Assembly (NCBI GenBank): GCA_031761405.1
Contig: JASEVX010000017.1
Span: 9,239,675-9,303,674 of the forward strand
DNA: 64,000 bases
Origin: Serripes groenlandicus
Taxonomy: Eukaryota; Mollusca; Bivalvia; Cardiida; Cardiidae
Reading direction: 5' to 3'
The translations under genes and the position numbers were made by a program. Below the pieces are notes generated by a model that worked only from the letters and a program-made list of their open reading frames with translations, had not been told where the DNA came from and did no database searches. Shown in pieces: positions 11,713-22,275 of this stretch (within the stretch, counting starts at the first letter, position 1; each line of letters opens with the position of its first letter).

Positions 11713-11840
11713 ACTTAAATAGCTAAACTTAAATAGTCAAAAATAATACTCATAGCCGCATTTTAATTAAGTATTTGAAACCATTGACTGACAATAATTC
11801 ACTTACAGTTAAAGAAATTCTGAAATTCAAAATAAAATAT

Positions 11841-11860
11841 TTATTTTTCATTTTTTCCAG
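11841..11860 (+). other. Splice acceptor next to the RASSF-like start codon
   Basis: A pyrimidine tract, TTATTTTTCATTTTTTCCAG, ends exactly at the base before ATG 11861. This fits a 3' splice site, so at least one upstream exon (5' UTR or coding) should exist. Confidence 0.7.
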
Positions 11861-13018
11861 ATGAGGATACGTAATCTCGGGAAAACCAGAGTACAAGTTA
11901 CTTTTGGTAACACAAAACACAAACTCTACGTCACAAAGTACTCTACGTGTGATGACGTCATACAGTCCATTCTCGCCAAAGCATTGAGTCCGAACATTAA
12001 GTTGAACACACTTGCTGTATTTGAACAAAGTGGCAGCATAGATCGAATGCTGCCAGGGAGTACACGCGTACTGAAAATAATGAGATCGTGGGGATGCGAA
12101 AGTTCAGGATTTGAATTTGTCGTCAAAAGAAAATCGGTCGTATTCGAGCTAAGAGAAGAATTTCGTTCTCCACGTATCGATATCGAATCCAACATCGATC
12201 TTTTATATTCAAACAGGTGCTCCAAGTCTGGGGGAGAAAGTAATAATATAGACCGAAATGTCTCTGATATAGTGATCTCACAAACAACTAATATCAGCAA
12301 CTCGATTTCTTCGAGTAAAGAAATATACGAACGTTGGACTGAAACGTCTACATGTAATAAACGTCTCCCATCGTGTGACAAGAAATCCGGGAAACATGTC
12401 ATTCTTTCACGATACTTGAGTGACGTATTTAAATATAACGAGAGAAGAAAGTCCAGTTTCCTTATGGAAAGAAGAAGTGGTGATGGTACAGAAAGCCCGG
12501 TGAAGGTCATTGAAACATCACGTGACTCAGCAGACGGGTCCTCACAGTCAATGTTGATGGACGCTTGCAGAAAGTCATGGGAGCTTGACATTGATTCAGA
12601 CACAGATACCGACAGTGACATATTTCAACACGAGGATACTTACATCAGTGAATCAGAAATGTCAAACGATCACACTAGTGACGGTGCTAAGAGAGAAAGC
12701 CATCTTGATGTAGCGTTTCTGCAATCTGCAATGGATTCTGATAGTGATGAAGGTATTGATGTTACAAGTGTAAACTCGGGCGATCTCAATACTGCTTTCG
12801 TAGGTGACTTTAACATATTTCTGGAAAGCCATGGTGACGAGAGTGAATCCAGCTGTGACTCCTCATTAGATCACCATATGTCTGTATTGTCTGCCGAGAA
12901 ATTATGTCGAAATACAAACTCAAACGAATTTATTAAAGGACTATTTGTCGGACATCGAGATATGTCAGAAGATGAAGAAATGGACAGCTTTATGATATCG
13001 AGACTTGATTCATTTTAA
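11861..13018 (+). CDS. RASSF9/RASSF10-like Ras-association domain protein, terminal exon
   Basis: A 385-codon frame ends at TAA 13016-13018. Residues 10-90 look like the N-terminal Ras-association domain of the RASSF7-10 group. STCDDVIQSIL (28-38) matches the TTCxDVVxxLL segment, and DRMLPGSTRVLKIMRSWG (61-78) matches the 'ERILPNKTKILRLW' segment best known from RASSF9 and RASSF10. FEFVVKR closes the domain. The rest is low-complexity and Ser/Asp-rich, with acidic clusters at 243-253 and 292-299 that resemble CK2 targets. I see no clear coiled coil, which vertebrate members have, so the C-terminal part is divergent. In the family, these proteins act as scaffolds; fly Meru (RASSF9/10) links planar polarity and Par proteins. 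That role is inference here. A splice acceptor abuts the ATG, so the true start could lie in an earlier exon. Codon use and length support a real gene. Confidence 0.75.
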   Translation: MRIRNLGKTRVQVTFGNTKHKLYVTKYSTCDDVIQSILAKALSPNIKLNTLAVFEQSGSIDRMLPGSTRVLKIMRSWGCESSGFEFVVKRKSVVFELREEFRSPRIDIESNIDLLYSNRCSKSGGESNNIDRNVSDIVISQTTNISNSISSSKEIYERWTETSTCNKRLPSCDKKSGKHVILSRYLSDVFKYNERRKSSFLMERRSGDGTESPVKVIETSRDSADGSSQSMLMDACRKSWELDIDSDTDTDSDIFQHEDTYISESEMSNDHTSDGAKRESHLDVAFLQSAMDSDSDEGIDVTSVNSGDLNTAFVGDFNIFLESHGDESESSCDSSLDHHMSVLSAEKLCRNTNSNEFIKGLFVGHRDMSEDEEMDSFMISRLDSF

Positions 13019-13028
13019 GCGATATTAC

Positions 13029-13103
13029 AATAAATCTGTTTATCGAGAGTGTCTAACAAGAAAAATGTGCTATGTTTTAGTATACTATGGAAAGATAAAT
13101 AAA
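13029..13103 (+). other. Polyadenylation signals of the RASSF-like gene
   Basis: AATAAA occurs at 13029-13034 and again at 13098-13103, 11 and 80 bases after the stop codon. The second has normal spacing for a short 3' UTR. Confidence 0.55.
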
Positions 13104-13190
13104 ATTCGCAAAATGATTATTGACTTGTATTGTTTGTTTAGAAATAGGATCTATCAGAACGCAACGGGGAGACACTTAAACGACACATGA

Positions 13191-13399
13191 GCCATTCAAC
13201 GAGAAAACCAACATTGTCCGCGCAGGCTTATCCGGGCCGACACATTCCGTCTCAGGGGGCATTGAGGTATAGAGTTATGATTCCCGAAACAGAAAATCCA
13301 CAGGAGGCGAAAAGTGTTTGACCGGGTTAGCCTGCGCAGGCTGATCTAGATCGATACATTACGCATAATCCACAATGTTGGTTTTCTCGCGGGACGGCT
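13191..13399. mobile_element. GCCGTCCCGCGAG hairpin element, internally deleted
   Basis: Left end GCCATTCAACGAGAAAACC, then a deletion joins AACATTG directly to TCCGCGCAGGC. The right end is GTTTTCTCGCGGGACGGC. It lies about 170 bases after the RASSF-like stop codon. Confidence 0.8.
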
Positions 13400-13411
13400 C
13401 ATATCAATATA

Positions 13412-13636
13412 TCTGCGTAATGTATCGACCAGATCAGCCTGCGCTGTCCGCGCAGACTGATCCGGCCGACACATTCCGTCTTAGGGGGATATATGTATAG
13501 AGTAGTTATTCCTGAAACAGAAAAGTCACAGAAGGCGAAAAGTGTTTATCCGGGTTAGCCTGCGCTGCATGCTTAGGCTGATCTGGGTCGATGCTTTACG
13601 CATAATCCACAATGTTGGTTTTCTCGTGGAACGGCT
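13412..13636. mobile_element. GCCGTCCCGCGAG hairpin element, left end missing
   Basis: It starts at ATCTGCGTAATGTATCGACC and ends with TTTTCTCGTGGAACGGCT, only 13 bases after the previous copy. Shared details (CGACCAGATCAGCCTGCGCT) place it in the same subfamily as the copy at 48005-48226. Confidence 0.8.
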
Positions 13637-14258
13637 CAAATGGTTTACTTTATTAGCAACAAGTACTTACCGCTATCTGCTTCTTGTCAACCCATATACT
13701 GATACCAGGCGACATCTGAAGCATTATGCAACCGACGATTTTTGTAAACGTTTCAGTAAAAGGAGAACTTTCTCAGAATGTGTGATTTACTCTACAGAGA
13801 GATACTATAATAAAGTTACCCTTTATCATCAAATAAAGCGAATATGTTTTTATATTCTATGACTCAATAAGGGACGACATAGGAAAAACATCACATGGTT
13901 GAATCAACCATTGTAGATTCAGGTTGACATTATAATTTCTTAGAACATCTTTTCTAGACGTTTTTTTTTTAAGTTGGCTGTTGCAAAAGTGATGTATGTG
14001 GGAATGGTGAACGAACGATCAAAAGTCGTCATGAAAAGCATTCGATGACTGTTTTCGTGAACGTGGATTAATGGTGCTCAAATAAATACAAATTCAGTGT
14101 TTAGAAATATAACTTTGATGTAGACGAATCATATTTATTTTTTTGAAACCTAATGTTTAACATTTGTAAAAAGAGTACTAGTCTATCCAAAGGTTGTGTT
14201 CAAGTAGCAAGCAAGATGACGAGTGTATTTACACAATTGAATTGTTAATATAAAGTGA
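13637..14258. other. No gene recognised
   Basis: Unassigned sequence between two hairpin elements. Open frames here have no recognisable domain. Confidence 0.45.
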
Positions 14259-14430
14259 GCCGTCCCGCGAGACAACCAACATTATGGCATCTGCGTAATG
14301 TATGGACCAAGATCAGCCTGTTCAGTCCGCGCAGACTGATCCGGGCCGACACATTCCGTCTCAGGGGGATAGAGGTATAGAGTAATGATTCCTGAAACAG
14401 ATAATCCACAGGAGTCGAAAAGTGTCTATC
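14259..14430. mobile_element. GCCGTCCCGCGAG hairpin element, right part missing
   Basis: Perfect left end GCCGTCCCGCGAG, then ACATTATGGCATCTGCG, CGCGCAGACTGATCCGGG and CACAGGAGTCGAAAAGTG. The copy stops there. Confidence 0.8.
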
Positions 14431-14675
14431 TATCACTCACTCACTCACTTAATGAATGAATCAATAAATCTTTATCCTCGATAAACGGCGACCTGTCCTG
14501 GTACTGTTTGGTCTATTGCAATGCGTCTTCCGGTTTTCTTTCCTTTGGGATAGTTCCGCCCAATTTCTGCATTGCAGCGTGGACATGTATGTATTGTCTC
14601 TTTCCAGTTATCGAAAAATAATGCTAGCCAGCACATTCCCCTGTGGACATAAAAATCCACAACGTTTAACCATTG

Positions 14676-14874
14676 GCAGACAGTGGTGCAGTGGTAGAGC
14701 GGCGGCCTCTCACATCAAAGGTCCCTGGTTCGAGTCCCGTGATGAGCGGGTCCTGACCTTGGGATTTTTCCACAAAATCGGCGCGAGTACTGGTTAAGTA
14801 TCCAGTAAGCAGACATAGAGCGTGATTAATATAAGCTTAAAGCTTGTTTCGCAATCGATTTAAAATAAATAAGT
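14676..14874 (+). mobile_element. tRNA-derived SINE (family B)
   Basis: The head has box A TGGTGCAGTGGTAGAGCGG and box B GGTTCGAGTCCC. The body has GACCTTGGGATTTTTCCAC, GCGAGTACTGGTTAAGT and GAGCGTGATTAATATAAGC. It ends CTTGTTTCGCAATCGAT. The same body follows a degenerate head at 45690-45852. Confidence 0.8.
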
Positions 14875-14885
14875 TTGTGAAAATA

Positions 14886-15010
14886 AGCAGCAAGTTGCTT
14901 GGAAAGACTGTCGTCTCGAGAACTGGTGTGGGAAAGCCCATAACTACACGAGTAAGTGGCCACTCCGCCGTGATAAGACTTTTTTTGGTAAACGGCGTTA
15001 AGCCCCAAAC
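14886..15010 (+). mobile_element. tRNA-derived SINE (family A), 3' half
   Basis: It begins AGCAGCAAGTTGCTTGG and continues GAACTGGTGTGGGAAAG, CCGCCGTGATAAGAC and AACGGCGTTAAGCCCC. It abuts the family B SINE in the same orientation, so the pair may move as a composite or result from a nested insertion. Confidence 0.75.
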
Positions 15011-15596
15011 TATCTAGGTGACAGACACTATATAATAAACAAACTTTACAACCATTAAAGGGACTGAATCCCGTATGAGAAAAAAGCGAAAAAAAGAAGA
15101 AAACTATTAAAAATTGCTATTACCTTGATGTTTTTGCATGTAAGGCATTCAGATTTGCTGAATGATGTACTACAATATATGCACACGGAGATATATTGCG
15201 GAGATTTTTAGTTATTTTGCATTGTAAAATCTTAAAATATCGCTGTATATTTATCACGTGATCACTAAAACCGAATTGACAATCTCCTTCGCAGAGTTGT
15301 CGTTCCTTACACTCACGCATACATGAATGTTATGAGTCGATAGTGTTAGAGAATGCCGAATTGAATCCACAAATTCAAATGAGCAAGAGGAAATTCCACG
15401 GTATTTTTAAACGGGAAAACACGGAACGGACGTTTTTTTAACTACTTATTCCCTATGAAATAATGAAAAACAAGACTTATACGACCTTCTACAACATTCA
15501 GTTACATATATATATCGACGTATTGTGGATTAATTAGAATAAGTATAACATATAACGATTTTGGACCATTATGGTGTTCAGTCCCATTAAGCTTAC
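15011..15596. other. No gene recognised
   Basis: Unassigned AT-rich sequence. On the minus strand it would be the intron downstream of the possible cysteine-rich exon. Confidence 0.4.
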
Positions 15597-15774
15597 CAAA
15601 AGGAGAGTAGGCAGCACATCTTACATGAATTACTACCCATATGTTTCTCCGTGTTTGTCGTCACTGTTTCATGACAGCTGGTGCACTTGCACTCTGTGGA
15701 ATTGGGTGGGTACCACGTTTCACCCGGTTTCACGTTCTGAAAGCCAACATCCATCCGGGTGATGGTCCCAGCCC
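15597..15774 (-). CDS. Possible cysteine-rich (VWC-like) internal exon
   Basis: A 178-nt minus-strand segment is bounded by a plausible acceptor (GTTATATTTACAG before 15774) and a strong donor (TTTTG/GTAAGC after 15597). Its open frame encodes GETWYPPNSTECKCTSC followed by a tail with SNSCKMCC. The GExW spacing followed by CxCxxC and later CxxCC resembles part of a von Willebrand C repeat found in extracellular matrix and TGF-beta-binding proteins. The frame starts in phase 1 and ends in phase 2. The frame stays open upstream into a SINE-like repeat, so only the part between the splice sites is proposed as coding. No other exon of such a gene was found in the window. It could also be a decayed exon or chance. 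Confidence 0.35.
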
Positions 15775-15829
15775 CTGTAAATATAACCGTTCTATTGTAC
15801 AATCCGAAACCGCCATGGACAAGTTGTAT

Positions 15830-15995
15830 GTGTCGAGTATTTTGAACCTGGGACCCCGGGTTTGATCTCAATGTCATGATGGTGTGCCCTTGGGATAGGC
15901 ACACACCAGTACTGGTTTGTTTAGCGCTTGGGATCATGAATAAGCGAATTGTCGCCATGATACAACTGAAATAAATACCCCAATTAAACCGACTG
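15830..15995 (+). mobile_element. Probable SINE fragment (family C-like)
   Basis: It contains a box B-like GGGTTTGATCTC, then TGCCCTTGGGATAGGCACACACCAGTACTGG. The end, CGCCATGATACAACTGAA, resembles the 3' part of the SINE at 16205-16468. Confidence 0.45.
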
Positions 15996-16204
15996 CATTG
16001 AAAATTGTTTGATTACTCACACGAAACAAAATAAATAACAGTTGTCTCGCGATAAGGACAAACAAATTATCTTGTGTCATCCGCGGATTTATATTAAATT
16101 AATTCATGATCTATCAACTTCGTAATTCATTTAAACAATTGTGTTAATTATGAAAAGCAAACATATCAAAACAATATCGCAGCAGCAATTCTGATTGCTC
16201 GTTT

Positions 16205-16468
16205 GGGCCATGACCGCCTCGCATCTGCGTTTGCATCAGGTGCGGGTTTTCGCTGGTTCGATCCCCGGTCAGGTCATGCTAAAGACGTTAAAAAAATGGT
16301 AGTAATTGTCCCCCCCCCCCCCCCCCCCCAATGGCGATAAGGGTTTCGGGGTTAGCATTAGGACTTACTGGCTGGTGTCAGGATAAATGGACCAGTAGTA
16401 ACTTACGCAGGAAACGCCGTGATACAATTGAACAATTGTTGAAAGCGACGTAAAGCAACAAACAATCG
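16205..16468 (+). mobile_element. tRNA-derived SINE (family C) with a 20-base C run
   Basis: Box B GGTTCGATCCCCGG lies at 16255-16268, after a degenerate head. The body has a 20-base C homopolymer (16310-16329) and GGATAAATGGACCAGTAGTA. The tail CGCCGTGATACAATTGAAC ... GAAAGCGACGTAAAGC is typical of mollusc SINE 3' ends. Confidence 0.7.
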
Positions 16469-16681
16469 TTTTCGCAGTGACAACTTATTCTTTGTTCTTT
16501 TCGAAAGACAGATTTGGCTCAGCAAATGTGATTTATCGGATGTTCGCGTCCACTGTTATCTATGAACATACATTTGATTTCGTTGAATGCCTTTATGGTA
16601 ACAGGACCAATGACTTGGCTCCGGCAGAAGTAAAGCATTTTAATTTCTGGATTGGCTTACGTCGGGTGAATTTGTACTATC

Positions 16682-16878
16682 TCGAGGGCTTGGTGTGAAA
16701 CGTTTGTAACTGAAAACCTATTTTGAAAACCCAGAACTCAGAACGAGCAATGGCACCTAAATTTCCATTGTTTACCAAGTAAAATGATTTAACGCTTATT
16801 AAGACTTTATGGCGAGGTAATTAACCTTGGTAAAAAAATACCAATTTGAGATACAACCATTTCACGCCAAGCCCTCGA
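16682..16878. mobile_element. TCGAGGGCTTGG-ended MITE
   Basis: Terminal inverted repeats TCGAGGGCTTGGTGTGAAAC and its complement (TTTCACGCCAAGCCCTCGA). Inside are GAGCAATGGCACCTAAATTT, ATTGTTTACCAAGTAAAATG and ACTTTATGGCGAGGTAATTA. Further copies are at 41187-41355 and 62276-62523. No coding capacity. Confidence 0.85.
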
Positions 16879-17629
16879 TCTGTAAACTGAAAAGTGCTGG
16901 ATTATGTATGATGTCTTAAGATTCATTTAGTTATCGGCCCCCGCATTGTTTTGTTAATGCTTGTGCTCACGAACGATGGAGACCTGAATATAAAACATAC
17001 CACTCTGGTGACTCTGCTGCCATAAGTTAGAAATGAGCACCAGTGACCTAACAGGCCGGGCCAAATACTGTACCATTGGGGCGTAATATGCGTACACCGT
17101 AGAATCGAGTCCATGCACATATTAGCAAACGTACAGTTTGTGGACTAATGATAATGATAGAATTATACTTCAACTTAAACTATGGTGCTTTTTAAGCCAA
17201 AGTTGAACATTTTTAAAGTCTGTTTAAAAACAAAACTGGTTTACAGCAAATTAGATGTTTCTAGATGTTTGCGATGTGAAATGTCTATCTCGCTAATTTA
17301 CAATTTACCCTATACATAGTTTGTCTCTTAAATTAACTATATTCCAGCTATCTATTTGTTATGAGTTGTTATTTATTAAATCAATATTGTATACCCTCTA
17401 GCTATTTAACACTTCCAAGAGTCTGCAGATCACTTGATTCACATCTTAAGTTCTATGGCGACCGTAATACTTCAAACGGTGCTGGGATATATAGCATGCG
17501 TCAAATATTTAAGAACAACTGTTTTATAGCATAAACAATATTTTAATTTGTAATCGGTAAAATGTAGTGGCATAATATTGGCTGCAAAGGTCCAAAATAA
17601 CTGACATAACCTACTACCCCATTTTGTGA
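16879..17629. other. No gene recognised
   Basis: Unassigned, partly AT-rich; no domain-bearing frame or known repeat seen. Confidence 0.45.
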
Positions 17630-18010
17630 CAACCCGACCTGGGGAGACAACCGACTGCCTACGACTTAACGTTTGACTGGCGAATCGGCGACCTATGTTA
17701 CCATAGTGTCGAAATCCCAGAAGTTAACACAATCTCATGTAGACAGCATTATGGGGTCAGCCCGTATTACCTATCCCCCGAATTTAGTGCCCAAGCGTTA
17801 CACAGCTCTGGACCTCCCCTATATACATAGAGGTGGAGGGGGACCCCCACGTTACACAGAGGTAGGCCCCCAAACTACAACGTACTTACACATATGTTTA
17901 TACGACACTGAAGAACCTGCAGCTTGTGAGCGTGTCAGGCCAGGGTAAAGGCCAGGCTGACACCCCCAAAAGCTTTCTGTCTCCCCAGAGCCGCCACGGT
18001 AAAATATCGA
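17630..18010. other. GC-richer island of unknown origin
   Basis: The stretch is clearly GC-richer than its flanks, with runs such as GGAGGGGGACCCCC and GGCCAGGGTAAAGGCCAGG. Frames are open on both strands for 60-90 codons but have no recognisable domain. It could be a retroelement fragment, an old exon or foreign sequence. Confidence 0.4.
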
Positions 18011-18155
18011 ACCATATTTTGATATTTTGCCACGCCACAAAATGTTATTTTTCTCCTACTGACCAGCAGGGTACATATTTCCATTATCTTTTAAAAACAT
18101 GTTTAAGGCTGCTTTCCATTTTTTTAGAATATAAAATTCGTATAATATGTAATAT

Positions 18156-20024
18156 GTCCGAACTGTAAATACAGATTTTCATGATTTAACTTTCCTTTAT
18201 TAGGTGAAAAAATATTGTCTTTATTGTTAATCATATTTTTCAATTATGCAATTCACACAATTCGTTGGGATTTAACGATATAGCGATTTTCCAATTTTAT
18301 AACGTCGTATATTTTCAACTTCAATTGTTCAATTTCTGACGTTTTTCTCAAAAAGTATTCGATTACCCTATATGAATTTTGAATATGTTAAGACTCGAAA
18401 CTTTTTGACGTAGATTTATCGAATAAAACCGATATGTCGTCGAACTAGATTTTTTTTAAATCGACGTTGAAAACCAAGTTGCCCTTAACATTTTATGTAA
18501 ATTACATAACGTCTACGTCATATTATCTTCACGCAGTTACGCTTATTTTGTCTTGATTGCCATAATAGATTTGAGATTCAACTGGTTTATAGTATCGTTC
18601 CACAGAATAAAGTTGTAGTTTTGTAAGTTGTTGAATCATATCACATGTTTTATTAAAATATCCAACCTACCTTATTAAATCGTATATATGTGATTTGATT
18701 ATAGATGCTAAGAATTAAAATAAGTTGTCTGGACACATATAAAGTAACATAGAAGACATATTAGTTCATTATTATAAATTCACATGTTATTAGTTTAACT
18801 TTTATTTTATACAGAATCATGACAATGAAAACATATTTTTAATTTGTGATGCTCACACCATACTGTGCGATGCAGTCTGAGCAGTGTCCAAACTCTTAGC
18901 ATCAGACACCGATTCGGTTCTATTTTGACTGCACGCATGGCAAACTAAGGTTTGGTCAGACGTTATGGTTTTCTCCTCAAAGTATTCAAAATATTTCAAC
19001 ACTTTAAAATGATTAGCTTTCCGTTGATAGTAGTGTTTTACACTGGATCGACATCATATTACTGAAATACTGTTATAATCGACTAAAACACAATACAAAG
19101 CCATCACAAACTGTCTACAGAGGTGTGTAATTGTACCAAAAGCAATCAACTATTCAGGTCCTGCTCTGCGTTGGATTTTTCTTTCGCCATCACTTTCGTC
19201 AAATTGAAAAAAATATCGCCACTTTATTTTTTACGAGCCATTTATATTCGCCACTTTAGATACATATTTTATCCAATTGTACACAACTTTTCTTTATTTA
19301 TATATAGAAAGAGGAGAAGAAAAAAAGGGAGAAAGAAAGAAAGAAAGGAAACAAATAAACCCATAGTTTTTCCCAAATCAATATTGACAAACTTACATTG
19401 TAATTCAATCTTAAAAGGCCAGTGTCGACGTCGAAACCCACTTTAAAAAGTGTGCCTATTTATTTAATTGATCTATAATGGTCAATTGTCATATGAAGAA
19501 GTTTATTTCAAATATAATATAAATTCAATAGGCCACATGACCCGTGAGAACAACATACACAAATAAACATTACAAATGACATAGCGAGTGGAGCACATTT
19601 ACCAATATACAAGTACATGTACATACATTCATATGTATACGGCCTTGTATCAATATCGCTGAGAGTTGTTGGTCAGTCGGAATAAAAACTGAATTAACGC
19701 AACAACTGTGACTACTTATATAATAATAAAAATCTAGTTCGACGACATATCGGTTTTATTCAATAAATCTTAGTCAAAACATTTCGAGTCTAACATATTC
19801 AAAATTCAGATAGGGTAATAGAACTACTTTTTGAGAAAAAAGTCATAAATAGAACCATTGAAGTTGAAAATATACGACGTTATAAAAATGGAAAATCGCT
19901 ATATCGTTAAATCCCATCGAATTGTGTGAATTGCATAGTTGGAAAATATGATTAACAATAAGGACAATATTTCACCTAATAAAGGAAAGTTAAATCATGA
20001 AAATCGGTATTTACAGTTCGGACC
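18156..20024. mobile_element. Foldback element FB1, about 300-bp terminal inverted repeats
   Basis: Left arm 18156-18455 and right arm 19726-20024 are inverted copies. Shared phrases are GTCCGAACTGTAAATAC, TTCATGATTTAACTTTCC, GATTTAACGATATAGCGAT, TATAACGTCGTATATTTTC and CCGATATGTCGTCGAACTAG. The 1.27-kb interior has no recognisable protein or repeat. No clear target duplication flanks it. Length and structure fit a non-autonomous foldback or MULE-like transposon; the class is inference. Confidence 0.8.
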
Positions 20025-20598
20025 CATTTTGACGCCATTTGACATCAAGATCGCGTGTATTCATTCGATATGCATCTTGCCGTGTGAAAGCCTAGCTGTC
20101 AGTGATCTTGCATGTTAAGGTGGAATCATACCTTTGAAATAACGTCGTTTTTGACGTCAAAATGTACGTTTTTGCGACAATGACAGTGTTGTTAAAGAAA
20201 TCACCATTACTTCCTCATTTCAATTTGGATTCGGATAAAAAGAACTTTAAACTGAAGAGAATACAATAAACTGTGTGATAATATCAATTATATACATCTG
20301 TCATGACAATTAACGTAACATAAGGCGACTTAAAATATAAATTTCACTAGAATATTTTAACAGTAATTTGATTATTTCTAATTTATTTAAAATTCGCCCG
20401 AGAGATTTTTTTTAAAATAAAATATAACATAGAACACCTATTCATCTACCATTTGCCAAACTTTCAATCAAATCTATCGTGTCGATTTTTAATAAATCAC
20501 AATGCCGTTAAACCTCTTGTGTGCGTCGTAACGTTCATTGCGGAATTAAACATTGAGACGCATCCAGGGTAATTAAAATGAATACTTATGTTTTCCTT

Positions 20599-22275
20599 AT
20601 AGTAGTAGTAGTTTTATATTTTATTTAAGTGACACGTAATACAAGTTATACATACAATATAATAATACAACAGTATAACATTCACATTTGTTAGTAATAA
20701 TTGTACATATTGGGCGTATTACCCAGCCATACAAATGGCTTATGAGTCACTAGACATCAATCAATATAAGTACTAATAAGAAGTGTTAATAAATGATAAT
20801 AAATGATAATAATGATAATTAAATGATAATAAATGATAATAAATGATAATATGATATTATGAATAGTTATTAAACATGATTAAATGGAGTAAACTATTTC
20901 AGATCTTTTTAAATAACAATTTTGTATATATATAGCAGATTTCTTAATAAGTCTTTTATCTGTCAACATGTATTTCAGTCGTTGGGCAAATGACACATCT
21001 AAAAAGTCTGGTAAAATTCTAGTTGCATAATTATAAAATAAAAGTCTCAAGTGAGAGTATTTTATACATTGAAACAGGAAATGATACTCTGTTTCCACCA
21101 CTTTTGGTAAATTACATATCTCACAGAGTCTTTCTTCAATTTTTAAATTCCTAAAGCGTCCTGTTTCAATACGAAGAGGTAAAGTTCCAGTCCTAACTTG
21201 TGCTATGGAAGAGCGAAGGTGTTTCGGTAGGAACATTTTAACGTAGTTTTCACATATATATTCATTTTTTAGGTCTCTATATGTCCTTAATTTCGGTTGC
21301 GCTTGAAGTTTTTCTGTCCATTGTAAATAGTTCATTTGTTCGTAAGTTTCAAATGTATGCCGTAAAATCGTATCCAACGATTTACCGTTCATAGATTGAC
21401 TTTGGTACAGGTCCTGGAGGTTTAGTTTTTCAAAGATGTTTTTAATATCTGAACACCAGCTGCGTGGTTGATAATAGTCCCAGAGAAACACTTTCTTTGT
21501 TAGCCTGTCACCAGGCATCGTAACAAGCCTATGCCATAGTCGTATCATTGCGGAATGTCTCCTCGACTGTGTCGTTTGCCATCCTACATCGCCGTTTATG
21601 GCGACATTCGAGGCATGTTTATGGACTCCTAAAAAGGCTCGAATTGCTCTATTTTGTATTGTATCACACTTTGAATATAGGTTATAACCCCACACTGCGG
21701 CACCAAAATCCATTATAGGCACAACACTTGCGTTGAATAGTTTCGTGTAAACATTAAAAGAAAGTCCGTCTATCGATCTTGCCTTGTTAAGGATCCCACC
21801 CAGAGCACGGCCCGCCGACTCGGCGAGTGTATTTGCTGTCAACGTATAGTCTAGTGATTCAGTAAGAATACAACCGAGGTACTTATATTTTTCAACTACA
21901 TTTATAGTTTCCTGTCCTATTTTGTAGTTAAACACAGTGCGATCTTGACTAAGTCTTCTAAAATGCACAACACTAGTTTTTGTCACGTTAATTTTCATAC
22001 GCCATGACTTACACCATATATCTACCGTGTCTAACATGTTTTGCAAATCTTGTTCACTTTCGCCTAAAATAACTATGTCGTCTGCATACAGTAAAATGCA
22101 AATCTTTTCGTCACCAATTGGTATTCCAAGGTTCATACTTTTTATTTCCATAGCTAAGTCATTTATATACAGTGAGAAAAGGGTAGGTGAAATGATGTTT
22201 CCTTGTTCTACAGAACATTCTATATCAAAATAGTTTGTATAAGCTCCATTTATATTTACTCTGGCCTGGGAAGTG
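20599..22275 (-). mobile_element. 5'-truncated LINE inside the left arm of FB2
   Basis: On the minus strand: a reverse-transcriptase fragment, an AT-rich 3' UTR with TAATGATAAATG-like repeats (20785-20860), and a CTACTACTACTA tail at about 20599-20612. Alignment with the intact right arm of FB2 shows the arm interrupted at these points. No clear target duplication was found. Confidence 0.75.
20880..22266 (-). pseudogene. Non-LTR retrotransposon reverse transcriptase, C-terminal half
   Basis: The frame is open from about 22266 to the stop near 20880. It contains the end of the RT domain: VEQGNIISPTLFSLYINDLA just upstream of the ATG at 22151, then catalytic YADD at residues 22-25 counted from that ATG. 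Next come KYKYLGCILT (87-97), the post-RT segment VVPIMDFGAAVWG (143-155) and RAIRAFLGVHK. A C-terminal zinc knuckle has Cys343, Cys346, His357 and Cys362. The N-terminal RT fingers, endonuclease and ORF1 are missing, so it is a dead 5'-truncated copy, although its remaining frame is intact over about 460 codons. This suggests a fairly recent insertion. It is in the same orientation as the LINE at 7956-8975 but is a different family. Confidence 0.9.

Noticed and set aside
11926..12621. 231-codon frame on the minus strand
   Set aside because: It is the antisense shadow of the RASSF-like coding exon.
15593..15958. The whole 121-codon minus-strand frame as one gene
   Set aside because: Its first half lies in a SINE-like repeat; only the part between the splice sites is plausible coding sequence.
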